Below, in pieces: positions 42,516 to 52,642 of a stretch of 64,000 bases of DNA. Position 1 is the first letter of the stretch, and every line of letters starts with the position of its first letter. The position numbers and the translations under genes were made by a program. The notes beneath the pieces are model-generated. The model was not told the origin of the DNA, did not search any database, and saw only the letters and a list, made by a program, of their open reading frames with translations. Source of the DNA: Lepus europaeus (lineage: Eukaryota; Chordata; Mammalia; Lagomorpha; Leporidae); assembly GCF_033115175.1 (NCBI RefSeq), contig NC_084839.1, positions 41,649,501 to 41,713,500 of the forward strand, read 5' to 3'.

Positions 42516-43339
42516 GAACCTCACTGACTCATATAATACCATATCTTCCAGCCTTAGAGTATTCTGTTCCTATTTTATATTCATTAGTTACAGTTTTATA
42601 GTTTATAATTATCTTCATATTCATCTTTTATACTGCTTCTTAGATTGTCTGATATGTTCTAGCGTGTTACAATAAATAGGAATATTTATTCCATCATATT
42701 GTCTAACAAGATTTTTTGGTTGTTTTATATTCAACCATCTTACTGAATTCTTGTTTGATACTGATTTATTCATTTACCCATCCAGTCAATTGACACCTTC
42801 TGTACACCTGCCACATGCAGGGCATTTTCCTGCATATAAGGGACACCGGAGCGAACTATGCAAATGTACATTTCAGAGCACACTTTGCAGTAAATCCTCC
42901 TTCCTCCATGCCCAGCTTAGACAAATGAGGAGCCTTATTTCTCTTGCACAATGTAATGCTTGCTGAAGGAGCTATTCTGGTTACTCTCCAACGCCAAGAT
43001 GGATTTAGGAACTGTCTATCTTTCCATTCAGTTGTCTCTACTGCCCTTCAGCACGCCCAGCTCACTGTCTGCATACCAACAAGGAAGGAGGGCAAGGACG
43101 AAGGTTAATAAACACATGACAGCTGAGTCCATCCCCCTGGTTTCTGCCTGCACTCAACTGGTCGGAACTGTGTCCGTGTCCACTAGCCACTTTACTAAAG
43201 GAGAAATATGAATAGGCATCTTGCAGGCCTTGCCCCAAGACAAAAATTCCCGCCCTGATGGGAAGGTTAAAGGAGTTTATGGCCGAGTGCCTTGTTTTCA
43301 ACAACTGAAGCCTTGGAATTCTCTTCTGTGTCTCCACTC
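42516..43339. other. Intergenic sequence with L2/MIR-like relic
   Basis: ATTCATTTACCCATCC ... GTACACCTGCCACATGCAGGGCATTTTCCTGC at about 42767-42830 is the common ancient text attcattcaacaaatattt ... ctatgtgccaggcactg. The remainder is unassigned; frames at 42751-43211 are chance. Confidence 0.45.
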
Positions 43340-43446
43340 GCTCCACTGGTGTTCGTATTCAGTCTCATGGCTCTAAGTCACCTCCAGATTTACCTTTTCA
43401 GTCTGGTGCTCTCCCCTGCACTTGAAAATCAAAAATACAACTGCTT
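43340..43446 (+). repeat. L2 ORF2 fragment, left part
   Basis: CAGTCTCATGGCTCTAAGTCACCTCCAGATTTACC corresponds to the L2 reverse-transcriptase region around the YADDSQIY motif (itself decayed here). Interrupted by a CSINE at 43447 and continued at 43798. Confidence 0.75.
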
Positions 43447-43790
43447 GGCCGGTGCCGCGGCTCAGCAGGCTAATTCTCCGCCTTGCGGCGCCGGCACACC
43501 GGGTTCTAGTCCTGGTCGGGGCGCCGGATTCTATCCTGGTTGCCCCTCTTCCAGACCAGCTCTCTGCTATGGCCCGGGAGTGCAGTGGAGGATGGCCCAA
43601 GTGCTTGGGCCCTGCACCCCATGGGAGACCAGGAGAAGCACCTGGTTCCTGGCTTCGGATCAGTGCGGTGCGCTGGCCGCAGCGGCCATTGGAGGATGAA
43701 CCAACAGCAAAAAGGAAGACCTTTCTCTCTGTCTCTATCCACTCTGCCTGTCAAAAAAAAAAACAAAAAACAAAAACAAAAAAAACCCCG
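43447..43790 (+). repeat. CSINE, sense, young 'GCGGCTCAGCAGG' subtype, within L2
   Basis: GGCCGGTGCCGCGGCTCAGC head, GGGTTCTAGTCCTGGTCGGGG, core CCCAAGTGCTTGGGCCCTGC, CTGCCTGTC and A-tail with C interruptions. Duplication ACTGCTT at about 43440-43446 and 43791-43797. CpG-rich and therefore fairly recent. Confidence 0.95.
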
Positions 43791-43797
43791 ACTGCTT

Positions 43798-44080
43798 AAC
43801 TTGGCATCTTCACTTGGACATCTAATGAGTATCTCAAATTTAACCTGTCCAAGATGAACAGCCTTGTCTGTCTCCATCTGGTTAGGACACAAACCTTGCA
43901 GCTATTATAGACTTCTGTCTCTCATATCTTACACCAGTAAATCCTTCTTGGCTCCACCTCTGCCTTTCAACTACATAGAGAAACCCACTTCTCACCATTT
44001 CCACCAACATCCTGGTGTAAGCCACCATGATTTTATGTCTGCATTATGGCAACAATTTCCTAAAATCTGTATCCACATAA
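43798..44080 (+). repeat. L2 ORF2 fragment, right part
   Basis: CTTCACTTGGACATCTAATGAGTATCTCAAATTTAACCTGTCC is the L2 text encoding ...STWMSNRHLKLNMSK... in consensus. TTTCCACCAACATCCTGGTGTAAGCCACCATGATTTTATG follows in the expected order. Several frame breaks. Confidence 0.8.
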
Positions 44081-45894
44081 ATAATCTTTCCAGAATTCTC
44101 TATACTTGACCTCTTCTAATGATTTTACTGTCATCCTCTACTTATGCTACCCTCATTCCTCATACTATGATTACCAAACACTGCAACCCTTCTAGAATCT
44201 TGAGGTCCCGCATCCCACTTTTGACAATTACTCCTCTCCACCCCTTCTGTCCGTTATCATTCCCTTCCCAGCATCTCCAGGATCTACAATCCTTTAATTT
44301 CTTTGTGCATCTGTCCTCAGCTTCCTTGCCCTTATTTCTAGTGCACCCATTTGGCAAATTCTCAAATCTGATGAGAACACCTATTTACCTAATATGGGCC
44401 TGTACCAACACAGCTAGTATGGCTAGACAAAAATAACCAAGCTTGATCACTAACCTCAAGCAAACATCTGACATTGCCTGGAAATCATATTCCATATCCC
44501 TAGGTTTTCTGCTCTCATTCTCATTTTCTTACCTTTCTATTTCCAATGTCCCCTACCCCGAATCTTTAGTCTCATGTGATGATGATGACATTCCTTCATA
44601 TTTTAATGAAAAAAAAAAATAGGAGAAACCCAAAAAGACCTTCCACAAGCTCCCACATTTACCTGCCTACACTGGTGCCTGTATAGTCAACATTTTCTCC
44701 TGTTAAATGAATGAACTCTTCGTATTACTTCCTATCTTAGAACAATCACTTGTGTACTAGATTCTAGGATATCATTCTAGTAATTCTCCCCTACCTCTTA
44801 TATAAAATTGTCCTGGATCATTTCCATGTGTATACATTATTTATCTCTAAAAGATTTTATAAACTCACTCAACTCCACTGCCCCTTTCCAGCCACTGCAC
44901 TATTTCTCTTCTTCCTTTATAGCCAGAATTTCCAAAAGAACCACCTGCACTCACTTTTTCCAAACTCCAATGAGCTTCATCCCCACCATTTTTTAGAAAC
45001 AATTTTTATATTTTTATTAAGGTCAACAAAACATTTGTCCTAGGGTAACTTCTGGTAATCTTCCATATTTCAGCCAAATGCCATGGAAATATTTCCAAAG
45101 ACAATTCCTTTATTATATACCATCACCATGATGTCATTTCTCATGGTTGTAATTCTATGTTTTCATATGGTTCTTTAATAATTCTTTCTTCTTCAGTCAA
45201 CTAAACTCCATAAGGACAAGGATAATGTCTACTTTTCTATCCCAATTGTACCACCAGTGTCTAGCACCATGTCTAATACGTTGTAAGCCACCAATAAAAG
45301 TTTAGGGGGAATCAATTTTTTGTCATCATCATCATCTCCATTTTAAACCAGAAAAGAGGCTCACAGAAGTAAAACAGAATAGGGACTAGTAGTAGAACAT
45401 ACTAACCACCACGCTACATTCTGGAGTTGCAATGACAAATGAGACACAGCCTCTCTTCTCCCAGCTTAGGCTTCACACAGCCCCCACTGTGTTTGAGATA
45501 GACAAGCAAACCATGCAACCTAGTGCAGTGTCAAGACCTTCTAGTGCAAAGTCAGTGTCCACAAAGTCTTAGCTGTCAGGTCAACAGAACTGTGTTAGAG
45601 TGTGAATTCCTCTGGCTCCTGTATTGAAAGTCCCGAGAAGATCTCTTTTCAAAAACCTTCATTTGAAATTATACCTCTGGCTTTAGAATGCGACTCTTTG
45701 GCTACATAACATTCATCACTGATCTAAAATTATGAACCAGAAAGAATACTGGGAGGGGTAGGAAGGTCAACTTAAGTTATAACATTAAAACCAGTTGAAG
45801 ACCAGTGAGAAAGAGAAAGACATATTAGGAATGAGACTTCTAGGTGAATAGGATTTGAGTTAGACAACTTTTAAAGAATCTACTGCAGTAAAAA
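44081..45894. repeat. Further L2-derived and unassigned sequence
   Basis: CT-rich, diverged sequence. TCTCTTCTTCCTTTATAGCCAGAATTTCC and CACCTGCACTCACTTTTTCC at 44900-44960 resemble a more 5' L2 ORF2 segment. 45200-45305 (ATAAGGACAAGGATAATGTC ... GTGTCTAGCACCATGTC ... CCAATAAAAG) is an L2 3' end, and 45330-45420 is possibly antisense MIR. No gene. Confidence 0.5.
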
Positions 45895-46165
45895 ACAACA
45901 ACAACAACAAAACAAAAAAACCTACAAATACTGAACTAGAGAGATCTTCTATCTACTGGTTCACTCCCCAAATAGTCACAATAGCCAGGGCTGGGCCAGG
46001 CTGAAGCCAGGAGACTGGAGCTTCATCTGGGTCTCCTACAAGTGTGCCTGGAACCCAGGCACTTGGGCCATCAACTGGTTTTTTCCCTCAGGTCCATTAG
46101 CAGGCAGCTGGATGAGAAATGCAGCAGCCAGGACTCAAACCAGTACTCACGTGGGATGCTGGCTG
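45895..46165 (-). repeat. CSINE, antisense, head-to-head with the next copy
   Basis: (CAA)n-type string, AGAGATCTTCTATCTACTGG, GGGCCAGGCTGAAGCCAGGAG, TTAGCAGGCAGCTGGATGAG, and CGTGGGATGCTGGC. The head complement ends where the sense copy at 46166 begins. Confidence 0.85.
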
Positions 46166-46480
46166 GTGTCATGGCACAGTGGGTTAAACTGCCACCTATG
46201 ATAATAGCATCCCATGTTTGAGTGCCAGTTTGAGTCCTAGCTGAGCCACTTCCCATCCATCTCACTGCTACTGTGCCTCAGAAGGCATAAGATGACCCAA
46301 GTGCTTGGGCCCCTGCCACTCATGTGGAAGACTGGGAAGGAGTTCTAGGTTCCTGGCTTCAGCCAAGCCATTGTGGCCAAGTGGGCAATGAACCAGTGGA
46401 TGACAGATCTTTCTCTGTCTCTGTCTCTCCTTCTCTCTGTGTAATTCTGCTTTCCAAATAAGTATTTTTTTAAAAAAAAG
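46166..46480 (+). repeat. CSINE, sense, head-to-head with the previous copy
   Basis: GCTGGTGTCATGGCACAGTGGG head, CCCAAGTGCTTGGGCCCCTGCC core, (TC)n and TTTCCAAATAAGTATTTTTTTAAA tail. The 5' ends of two opposite copies touch, giving a potential long hairpin. Confidence 0.9.
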
Positions 46481-46614
46481 GGTTGTAAATTTGGGACAGG
46501 AAACGAGCAGGAAGAACATTCACAACTTGTAAATGACCACTATTTAGGTGATTATGAGTAGTGCCCAAAATAGGGCACTCTAAGAATAAAAAGAGGTACT
46601 ATTAAAAATTACGC

Positions 46615-46930
46615 CGGGGGGCTGGTGTTGTGGCACAGTGGGTTAAATCCCTGGCCTGCAGCACTGGCATCCCATATGGGTTCCAGTTCTAGTCTTGGCT
46701 GCTCCACTTCTGATCCAGCTCCCTGCTCATAGCCTAGGAAAGCAGAAGAAAATGGCCCAAGTTCTTGGGCCCCTGCACCTGCAAGCGATACCCAGAAGAA
46801 GTTCCTGGCTTCTGATCGGTCCAGCTCCAGCTGTTGCCACCAGTTGGGGAGTGAACTAAGGTGTAGAAGACCTCTCTAACTCTACACCTCTTTTTGTAAC
46901 TCTCTCAAATAAATAAAATAAATCTTTGCT
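46615..46930 (+). repeat. CSINE, sense, full length
   Basis: CCGGGGGGCTGGTGTTGTGGCAC head, CAGCACTGGCATCCCATATGG, GCCCAAGTTCTTGGGCCCC core, CACCAGTTGGGGAGTG and AAATAAATAAAATAAATC tail. Confidence 0.9.
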
Positions 46931-47409
46931 CGTTAGTACTGTCTCAGGCAAACAAATCAACCTGGTCACCACTCATTACCCATGGAGAAAACCAGGTACT
47001 CCATTATGCAAATAACTTCATTAGGCAAATCAACAAGAGCAGGAGTAGTCAGAATGGACAGGATATAGTCCCTGTGTGGGCTCTGTTTAAATCATTTGAC
47101 CCTGACAGGCCAGCTAACACCATCTCCATGGAATAAAAACAGTAAGAGCCACCCCTTTATCGACTTGTTTTTCTTGTCCTTTTACACTTCATCTATTGTC
47201 AGGCTTTAAGAAGGCCATCTTTATCCCTTTTTGAGATTTTTATCATGACGGTTAAGAAAGAGTATACCTTTCTGTGCTAAGCTAAGTCAGATAAAGTCAT
47301 TCTTCAAACTTCCAGAGCTTCCCTCTGCCCCAAAGGTGCAGTTGCATGAACCACATCTTCATTAATCAAGGTTGACTTCTAGATCATTCACTGAATAAAA
47401 TGCAAAAAC
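46931..47409. other. Intergenic sequence just downstream of SRBD1
   Basis: About 0.5 kb between the last intergenic SINE and the inferred SRBD1 polyadenylation site. Contains a second perfect ATGCAAAT octamer at about 47007-47014 (on the complement of nothing coding). No gene. Confidence 0.4.
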
Positions 47410-48018
47410 AGATGATTAGCCACAAAACTTTATTGTAGGAATCCATACATATGTCCTCCCGCAATATGTTTTGATCCATTCACTTATGGTTACAAACACA
47501 TCAGAATTTGTTTGACTGGCATAGTTTACTTAGCAAGGGAAAATCAAGATTATTGCAAAATTATGAATCAAGTCAAAAGCCTGATAGGAAATATATAAAA
47601 TGGGAGAATTAAACAAATGCCAGCACTTCAGTGTCAACAAACATTGTACAATCCAAATCAAGAAGACAATTCCATACAAGCCCATAGAAGGAGACGTTGA
47701 CAAGTAGAGGTGAAGTAATCTGTTATACAAAATTCAAAAAGAGTTGAAGATAAATTATAAAAAATAAAATTTTGGTCAGAAAACCATTGCTACATAAAGC
47801 CATATAAGGATGACTACTAGTTGCATTCTCTGAGGGAAAAAGAAATCAAGCTATTTTTTTTCTATTTATGCAGAAGGAAGAATAAGTGTTTGGAAAAGAC
47901 TTCTGATAGAAAGTGAATTCTTTCTCATCTACTAGCTAGAATTCATAAACACATGACTATCCTTGCCAATCTGCAGAAACGAGGCAATGAAAAGCGTGTT
48001 TGGTCTTCAGCAGGACAC
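47410..48018 (-). other. SRBD1: SRBD1 3' untranslated region
   Basis: AT-rich, repeat-free minus-strand sequence from the base after the stop codon to the inferred cleavage site. The first AATAAA on the transcript strand is at 47434-47429, which sets a UTR of about 0.6 kb. Cleavage is placed about 20 bases downstream, before a U-rich stretch (CTGTTTTTGCATTTTATT on the transcript strand). The end could differ if non-canonical signals are used. Confidence 0.7.
47429..47434 (-). promoter_or_regulatory. SRBD1: SRBD1 polyadenylation signal AATAAA
   Basis: Perfect AATAAA on the minus strand (plus-strand TTTATT), in CCTACAATAAAGTTTTGTGG, with a U-rich downstream element within 40 bases. No other TTTATT occurs between here and the stop codon. 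Confidence 0.75.
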
Positions 48019-48308
48019 TCACAACACCCGAATGAGGTCCAGAGTTATCCTAGATCGCGGGATGTCAATGTTGAGTACTTGCACTTCCACTCTTTCTCCG
48101 GGGCCCAGCCCGAGACTCCTTCTCTTCTTGGTTTTGGAAAGTTTTGCTTCTGTTACATTTCGAATGGGAATCAACCCGGATTTCCCTACTCCTATATCTA
48201 CAAAAATTCCAAACAGAGTGGCATTCTCAACTTTGCCTGTAAGAACTGTCCCAACCTGCAGATCTTCCAGGCAGACTATGCTTCTCTTGAAATCAGGTTT
48301 ATCAAAAT
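48019..48308 (-). CDS. SRBD1: SRBD1 terminal coding exon (S1 domain and stop)
   Basis: Encodes the last 96 residues of SRBD1, the animal homologue of bacterial Tex, a presumed nucleic-acid-binding protein. The minus-strand acceptor is CTTTCCGTACAG followed by ATTTTGATAAACC. The first codon is completed by the G ending the upstream exon (GAT, Asp), giving [18 protein letters not shown]. The S1 RNA-binding fold then follows ([42 protein letters not shown]), and the protein ends ...LDLIRVL with TGA at 48021-48019. This matches the C terminus of the roughly 995-residue human protein nearly residue for residue, from memory of that sequence. No frameshift or stop interrupts it, so the exon looks functional. 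Confidence 0.97.
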
Positions 48309-48900
48309 CTGTACGGAAAGGGAAAACAAGTTAGTGTGAGAAATCAGACACCATACTTCCTAGACACAATGTAACTTGGTGAGCAAGCATTTACTGTATA
48401 TTGATTATATGCCCAGACTAATATTATACACTGAGGGGAGACAGAGAAGGAGTTGAAGACACAGGCCTGCCTTCAGAGAAAATGCATGAAATGGGAAAAA
48501 GCAGCTTTCACATGGTACAAACAATTCTGGGAAATGTATTCAAACACTTTCTTCTCCCCCAACTCCATTTTACTGACATCAGCTCAGTGAGAATACACCT
48601 TTCTCAATGAAAGCACAAGGCTAAATACATACACTAAGAATGTAAGACCTATGGAGGCAGGAGATTGGGAGGTTTTCTTCAATGCTTGGGGGCTGAAATT
48701 ATTTAAAGGTGGTAGAAAGTATGTTAACTTTTGGTCAAATGTGGGTGAAATTCGAATGTCCTCACTCTCACTTCTTATAAATTTGGAACTCAGGAACCAA
48801 TTTCTATCCATTTCAAATATATGTATCCAATCAAAATTTATGGATTCTTGACTATCTATGGTCCAGAAACCCAGACCAGATAGTACTTAATCTTCTTTCA

Positions 48901-48933
48901 CATACTTGATCTTAGCCCAAAGGCCGAGAAGTG
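48901..48933 (-). pseudogene. Truncated U2 snRNA retro-insertion
   Basis: On the minus strand the sequence CACTTCTCGGCCTTTGGGCT followed by AAGATCAAGTATG matches the 5' end of U2 snRNA with few changes (a C-to-T in the fourth base, T-to-G in the GGCCTTTTGG run). It stops after about 33 bases. Perfect 11-bp repeats ATCTTCTTTCA flank it at 48890-48900 and 48934-48944, the second sharing the AT of the U2 5' end. There is no poly-A tail, so it is a 3'-truncated retropseudogene, not a functional snRNA gene. Confidence 0.85.
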
Positions 48934-48944
48934 ATCTTCTTTCA

Positions 48945-49100
48945 ATTCAATTCATCAAACCTTTATTAACTCCTGTTATTATCTCCGGGCCAGGCACTCC
49001 ACTGGGTGCTAGAGATAGGCAGATGAAGCCACTCAGACCTCTCTTCGCAGGTCCCTTACGGCCCTCAGTGCTTGCTGACTCAAGTGTACATTTCTCTGTT
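48945..49100. repeat. L2/MIR-type relic
   Basis: TTCAATTCATCAAACCTTTATTAACTCCTG, CGGGCCAGGCACTCCACTGGGTGCTAGAGATAGGCAG follows the ancient motif caacaaatatttattgag ... gtgccaggcactgtgctaggtgctgggga. Confidence 0.65.
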
Positions 49101-50335
49101 CATTAATACCACGCTTCCAACGACGGGCATAAAGTACGCCAGGGAAGCATTATGGCTTTTGGTGAAACAGAAACGACACCGCAGGTTCGATGAGGGAGAT
49201 AGTTAAAACTACCTGCGCAAACGGGGCGGTGAATCATCTGAGGCCTCCACTGAGCCACGCTCTTCTTGCCCCCTTTCCTAGGATTACTGAGTGTTGACTC
49301 TAATAACAAAGAGCACATTCTATGCTTGGAGCTCTTTTTACTAAGACCTCATTTTCCCCTCCACCCAGTCCATTTCCTTTTCCTCCACAGCTGTTGGCTT
49401 TATCCTGATTACTTGTTAAAGCTATCCTTTACATTTGTATTAACAACTGGTCACCTCCTCCACCCCGCCCCCCCCAGTACAACCATACTGAAAGCAGTAT
49501 TTCTTAAAAAATTAAGCTTTTTTTCCTGTAAAACAAAACAAAAACCCTCCTTAAACTCTGAATCTCATTTTCACCATAAAAAAAAAAAAAGAACATGCTA
49601 AAACTGCAATTGATTTTGCAGAATTTCACCTGATTCTGAAGTATTGAATTCGAAAAAGCAAGAAGCCAACGGTAATGTAATATCACATTGGATGAGGGCT
49701 GCGTCAAAGCAAAGTGAAACGAAGTCGCTGCTCAGGGCCAGAGGCAGGATGGACTCTGAGGCCCAGAAAGCCTTCGTTTTTATGCTTGGAAATTCTTTCC
49801 CCCTGCTTTTCTTGCAGAGGTCCAGCTGCTGCAGATTCCCCAAGGGTTTCTGATCAGCTGCTTGGTTTAATTTTGCATGGAAAACCAGAGTCAGGAACTA
49901 CTTAACATGTTCATGAAGACAGTCTGGGCCTGAGAAATCAGAAAATCCTCCCTGTGCCATGCAAACTTTAACACTTTGATAGCCAGGGCAGCAATATCCA
50001 GTCCACTGTGACCAGGCTGCTTCTGAGGAACCCAATTTTGGAAACTAACCCAGAGTGTTAATAACAATGGAATTGCTTACATCACAGTGAGAAAACAGAA
50101 GACAGAATGGGAAAGGAGCTACTTTTGAGAAAATGGAGACAAGAGATGTAACAGAAAAGCTACTACCTTGTGGAGATGCCCAGAATACACCTGCCCCCTA
50201 AAATGTAGCTCTCGTTTGCTTTCCCCCTTGGTGTGATGGCTAGCAATAAAACAAAATTCTCAGAGTATCTTGAAAATTGTGACTTTTATATAGGCAAAGG
50301 TCAGTTCTAAAGTTTGCTGAAAGAGACTATTTGAG

Positions 50336-50640
50336 GGGCCAGCTTTGTGGCGCAGCAGGTGAACTTGCTGCTTGTGATGCCGGCATCCCACATTAAAGGG
50401 TCCCTTGGAGTCCTGGCTGCTCTGCTTTCGATCCAGCTCTCTGCTAATGCACCTGGAAAGGCAGTGGAAAATGGCTCAAGTTCTTGGGCCCCTCACTCCT
50501 GTGAGAAACCAGGATGGGATTCCTGGCTCCTGGCTTTGCCCTGGCCATAGCAGCAATTTGAGGGAGCGAATCAGTAGATGAAGGATCTGTCTCACCCTCT
50601 GTTCACTCTGCCTTTCAAATAAACAAACAGATTTTTTTTA
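50336..50640 (+). repeat. CSINE, sense, in SRBD1 intron
   Basis: GGGGCCAGCTTTGTGGCGCAGC head, GATGCCGGCATCCCACATTAAAG, CTCAAGTTCTTGGGCCCCTC core, CAATTTGAGGGAGCGAATCAG and TTTCAAATAAACAAACAG tail. Oriented opposite to SRBD1 transcription. Confidence 0.9.
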
Positions 50641-50692
50641 AAAAGAGACCCACTTGGAATTTCATGTGCCATTCTGTTAAATACTGCAGTAT

Positions 50693-51003
50693 CTTGCCAG
50701 CACTGTAGTGCTGCAGCTTAAGCTGCCACCTGCCATGCCAGCATCCCATAAAGGAGTGTCAGCTCCTGGCTGCACTTGATCCAGCTTCCTGCTTATGTGC
50801 CTGGGAAGGCAGCAGAATATGGCCTAAGTCCTTGGTTCCCTGTCACCCATGTGAGAGACTGGGATGGAGTTCCTGGCTCTTGGTTTTGGCCTGGCCCAAA
50901 CTTGGTTGTTGCGGGCATTTGGGGAGTGAACCAGTAGATGGAAGATCTGTCTCTCCTACTCTCTCTAATACTCTGCCTTTCAAATAAATAAATCTTTTAT
51001 TAA
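50693..51003 (+). repeat. C-type SINE, sense, older subtype, in SRBD1 intron
   Basis: TTGCCAGCACTGTAGTGCTGC head, AGCTTAAGCTGCCACC, CCTAAGTCCTTGGTTCCC, TTTTGGCCTGGCCCAAAC, GCATTTGGGGAGTGAACC and TTTCAAATAAATAAATC tail. Confidence 0.9.
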
Positions 51004-51266
51004 CAATGACAACAAAAAAACCCCACAAAACACTGAAGTAACTGGACAGTTCAGTCCAGAGCCTAGACGTATCTGTTTCTGTTCAACTGAAGGCATCCCA
51101 GGTAAGGACCACTACACTACTTAGCTTGTTGGTGGTTTAACTGGGCTTTATAACTTCAGTATTCGTCTTTGCTTGTAGTCTACAGTAACTGGGGTAGTGG
51201 GACAATCAACATCATGACAGAAAGTCAAAGATGGACAAGGGCATCTAGTAAAGGATACCTGCAGCT

Positions 51267-51404
51267 AGAGTACACAAGGATACTTCAAAAAACTCTTGAA
51301 AATGCCTATTATGAATAAACTATGCATAGATTTCAAATTCTTCTGTACCAACATAAACTTATCTTTCAATTTCATTTTTTCAAGAACTTTTGAAGTACCC
51401 TCAC
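51267..51404. repeat. Mariner-like MITE with terminal inverted repeats
   Basis: GGATACTTCAAAAAACTCTTGAAAATG at the left pairs with CATTTTTTCAAGAACTTTTGAAGTACC at the right as imperfect terminal inverted repeats of about 27 bp, around a short AT-rich centre (ACTATGCATAGATTTC). About 138 bp, non-coding. Looks like a non-autonomous Tc1/mariner-class element; exact family not named. Confidence 0.75.
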
Positions 51405-52457
51405 ATTTACCAGCTCCTGATAGGCATACCAACACCAAACACCACGCTGTTTGAGGATTCGGTATTAATTCTACTTAGTATTCAAGCTAGAGCTAGACAA
51501 CACCAGAGAGTTCACATAAAAGCATCCCTGACCTCCAAGTGGAGACGGATCCGCTTACTGCAATGGCAGCTTTGTGCAGAGCACCCGCTGAAGGCTTCTG
51601 CTCCCATGCTTTTGGTGTAGGTCTTACTGAGTGTTATGGTTTCCCTTGATACTTTTTTTTTTAATTTAAAACTTACAGAAGAGTTGAGGGAATACAACAA
51701 TATACTTGCTGGGTGTGCTTTTTAAATTCCCTTAATCTTTCCAAAGAAGCACATCTAACCACCTTAGCACAGACCAACTCAGAATGAAAAAGAGCCAAAC
51801 CCTAAATGCAGGATCATCAGAACTGGTCATGGGACGAGTGTGCAGATTCATTTAAATCTCAGGGGTTCCTATTCAAACTTCCTCGGGAAGTAGGTCATTT
51901 GATACCTTAATTCTTTTTCACCGGGTCATTGCTCTCAACAACTACGGCTGTTATACTTCCCTCATCTACTACCTGTGCTGAAAGCTGAGAACACTTTTAA
52001 TTAGAACACTTTTAATCAACAGAGAGATATTATCTTATTTGTTGAATGTCTTCATTGACAAAGAACCCATGAACTTGGAAGGCTGTAATTCAGGAGGAAG
52101 CGTCATTTTGAACTTGTGAATGGGATGTTTTACCATGGACTTCTGACTCTGGGACATGAAGTGGCTTACAAAGGAGGATGAAAAATGTGTGCCTTAATGT
52201 ATGCAGCAGAACATGCATGATGCATTTATTCTAGTGTGATGGTAAATAAGCACTGCTCAGAGTTTGGTGATCATGCTTCTAACTTTGGCTCTGGATACAA
52301 ACAATAATGACTTTGAAGGAAGGTCACTAAGCTTCAATTTTCTCAGTATGGAATGGGAGGATAAAATCCTTTTTGCTGATGACACGGGATTATTGTGGGG
52401 ATCAGAGAAGATGATGTGAACTATGCAAATACCAGATGTTGTTTTTCAATTGCTTAC

Positions 52458-52642
52458 CTGTTCGAAAGTCAAAGCTTTCAGGCTGACTGAGACCATCTAC
52501 GATGACCTGTAAGGTGTGTACTGTTGTTTGCAATCTTTCTGCAATTTTCTCTATTCCTTCCTTTTCAAGGAATGAATTTATTTTCTGTTGCATTTCAGGC
52601 TTTCCAATCTCACACAGTGTCCCTCCAACAAATGATAAAAAC
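52458..52642 (-). CDS. SRBD1: SRBD1 penultimate coding exon
   Basis: 185-bp exon: one base finishing a split Arg codon, 61 codons, and one base starting the Asp codon completed in the terminal exon. Acceptor TTTTTCTGCTACAG/GTTTTTATC and donor CGAACAG/GTAAGC both fit consensus. It encodes [59 protein letters not shown] and T. In the Tex-family layout this lies between the helix-hairpin-helix region and the S1 domain. The match to human SRBD1 is close, with conservative changes such as I/V and E/D type. The next upstream exon (human text ...NPLDQTCIHPESYDIAM) is not found in this window. Confidence 0.96.

Larger units (their letters stand above)
48309..52457 (-). other. SRBD1: SRBD1 last intron
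   Basis: 4149-bp intron between the two exons. Donor ACAG/GTAAGC at 52458/52457 and acceptor TTTCCGTACAG/A at 48309/48308, with a pyrimidine tract and CTAAC branch-like string about 20 bases upstream. Contains a U2 fragment, an L2 echo, two sense CSINEs and a MITE, listed separately. 49100-50335 and 51405-52457 are otherwise unique-looking. Confidence 0.9.

Noticed and set aside
47953-48339. Two plus-strand ORFs of 128 and 123 codons
   Set aside because: They are antisense shadows of the SRBD1 terminal exon, which is supported by a near-identical known C terminus and splice signals.
48901-48933. Functional U2 snRNA gene
   Set aside because: Only the first about 33 bases are present, with no proximal promoter elements; flanking duplications show it is a retro-insertion.
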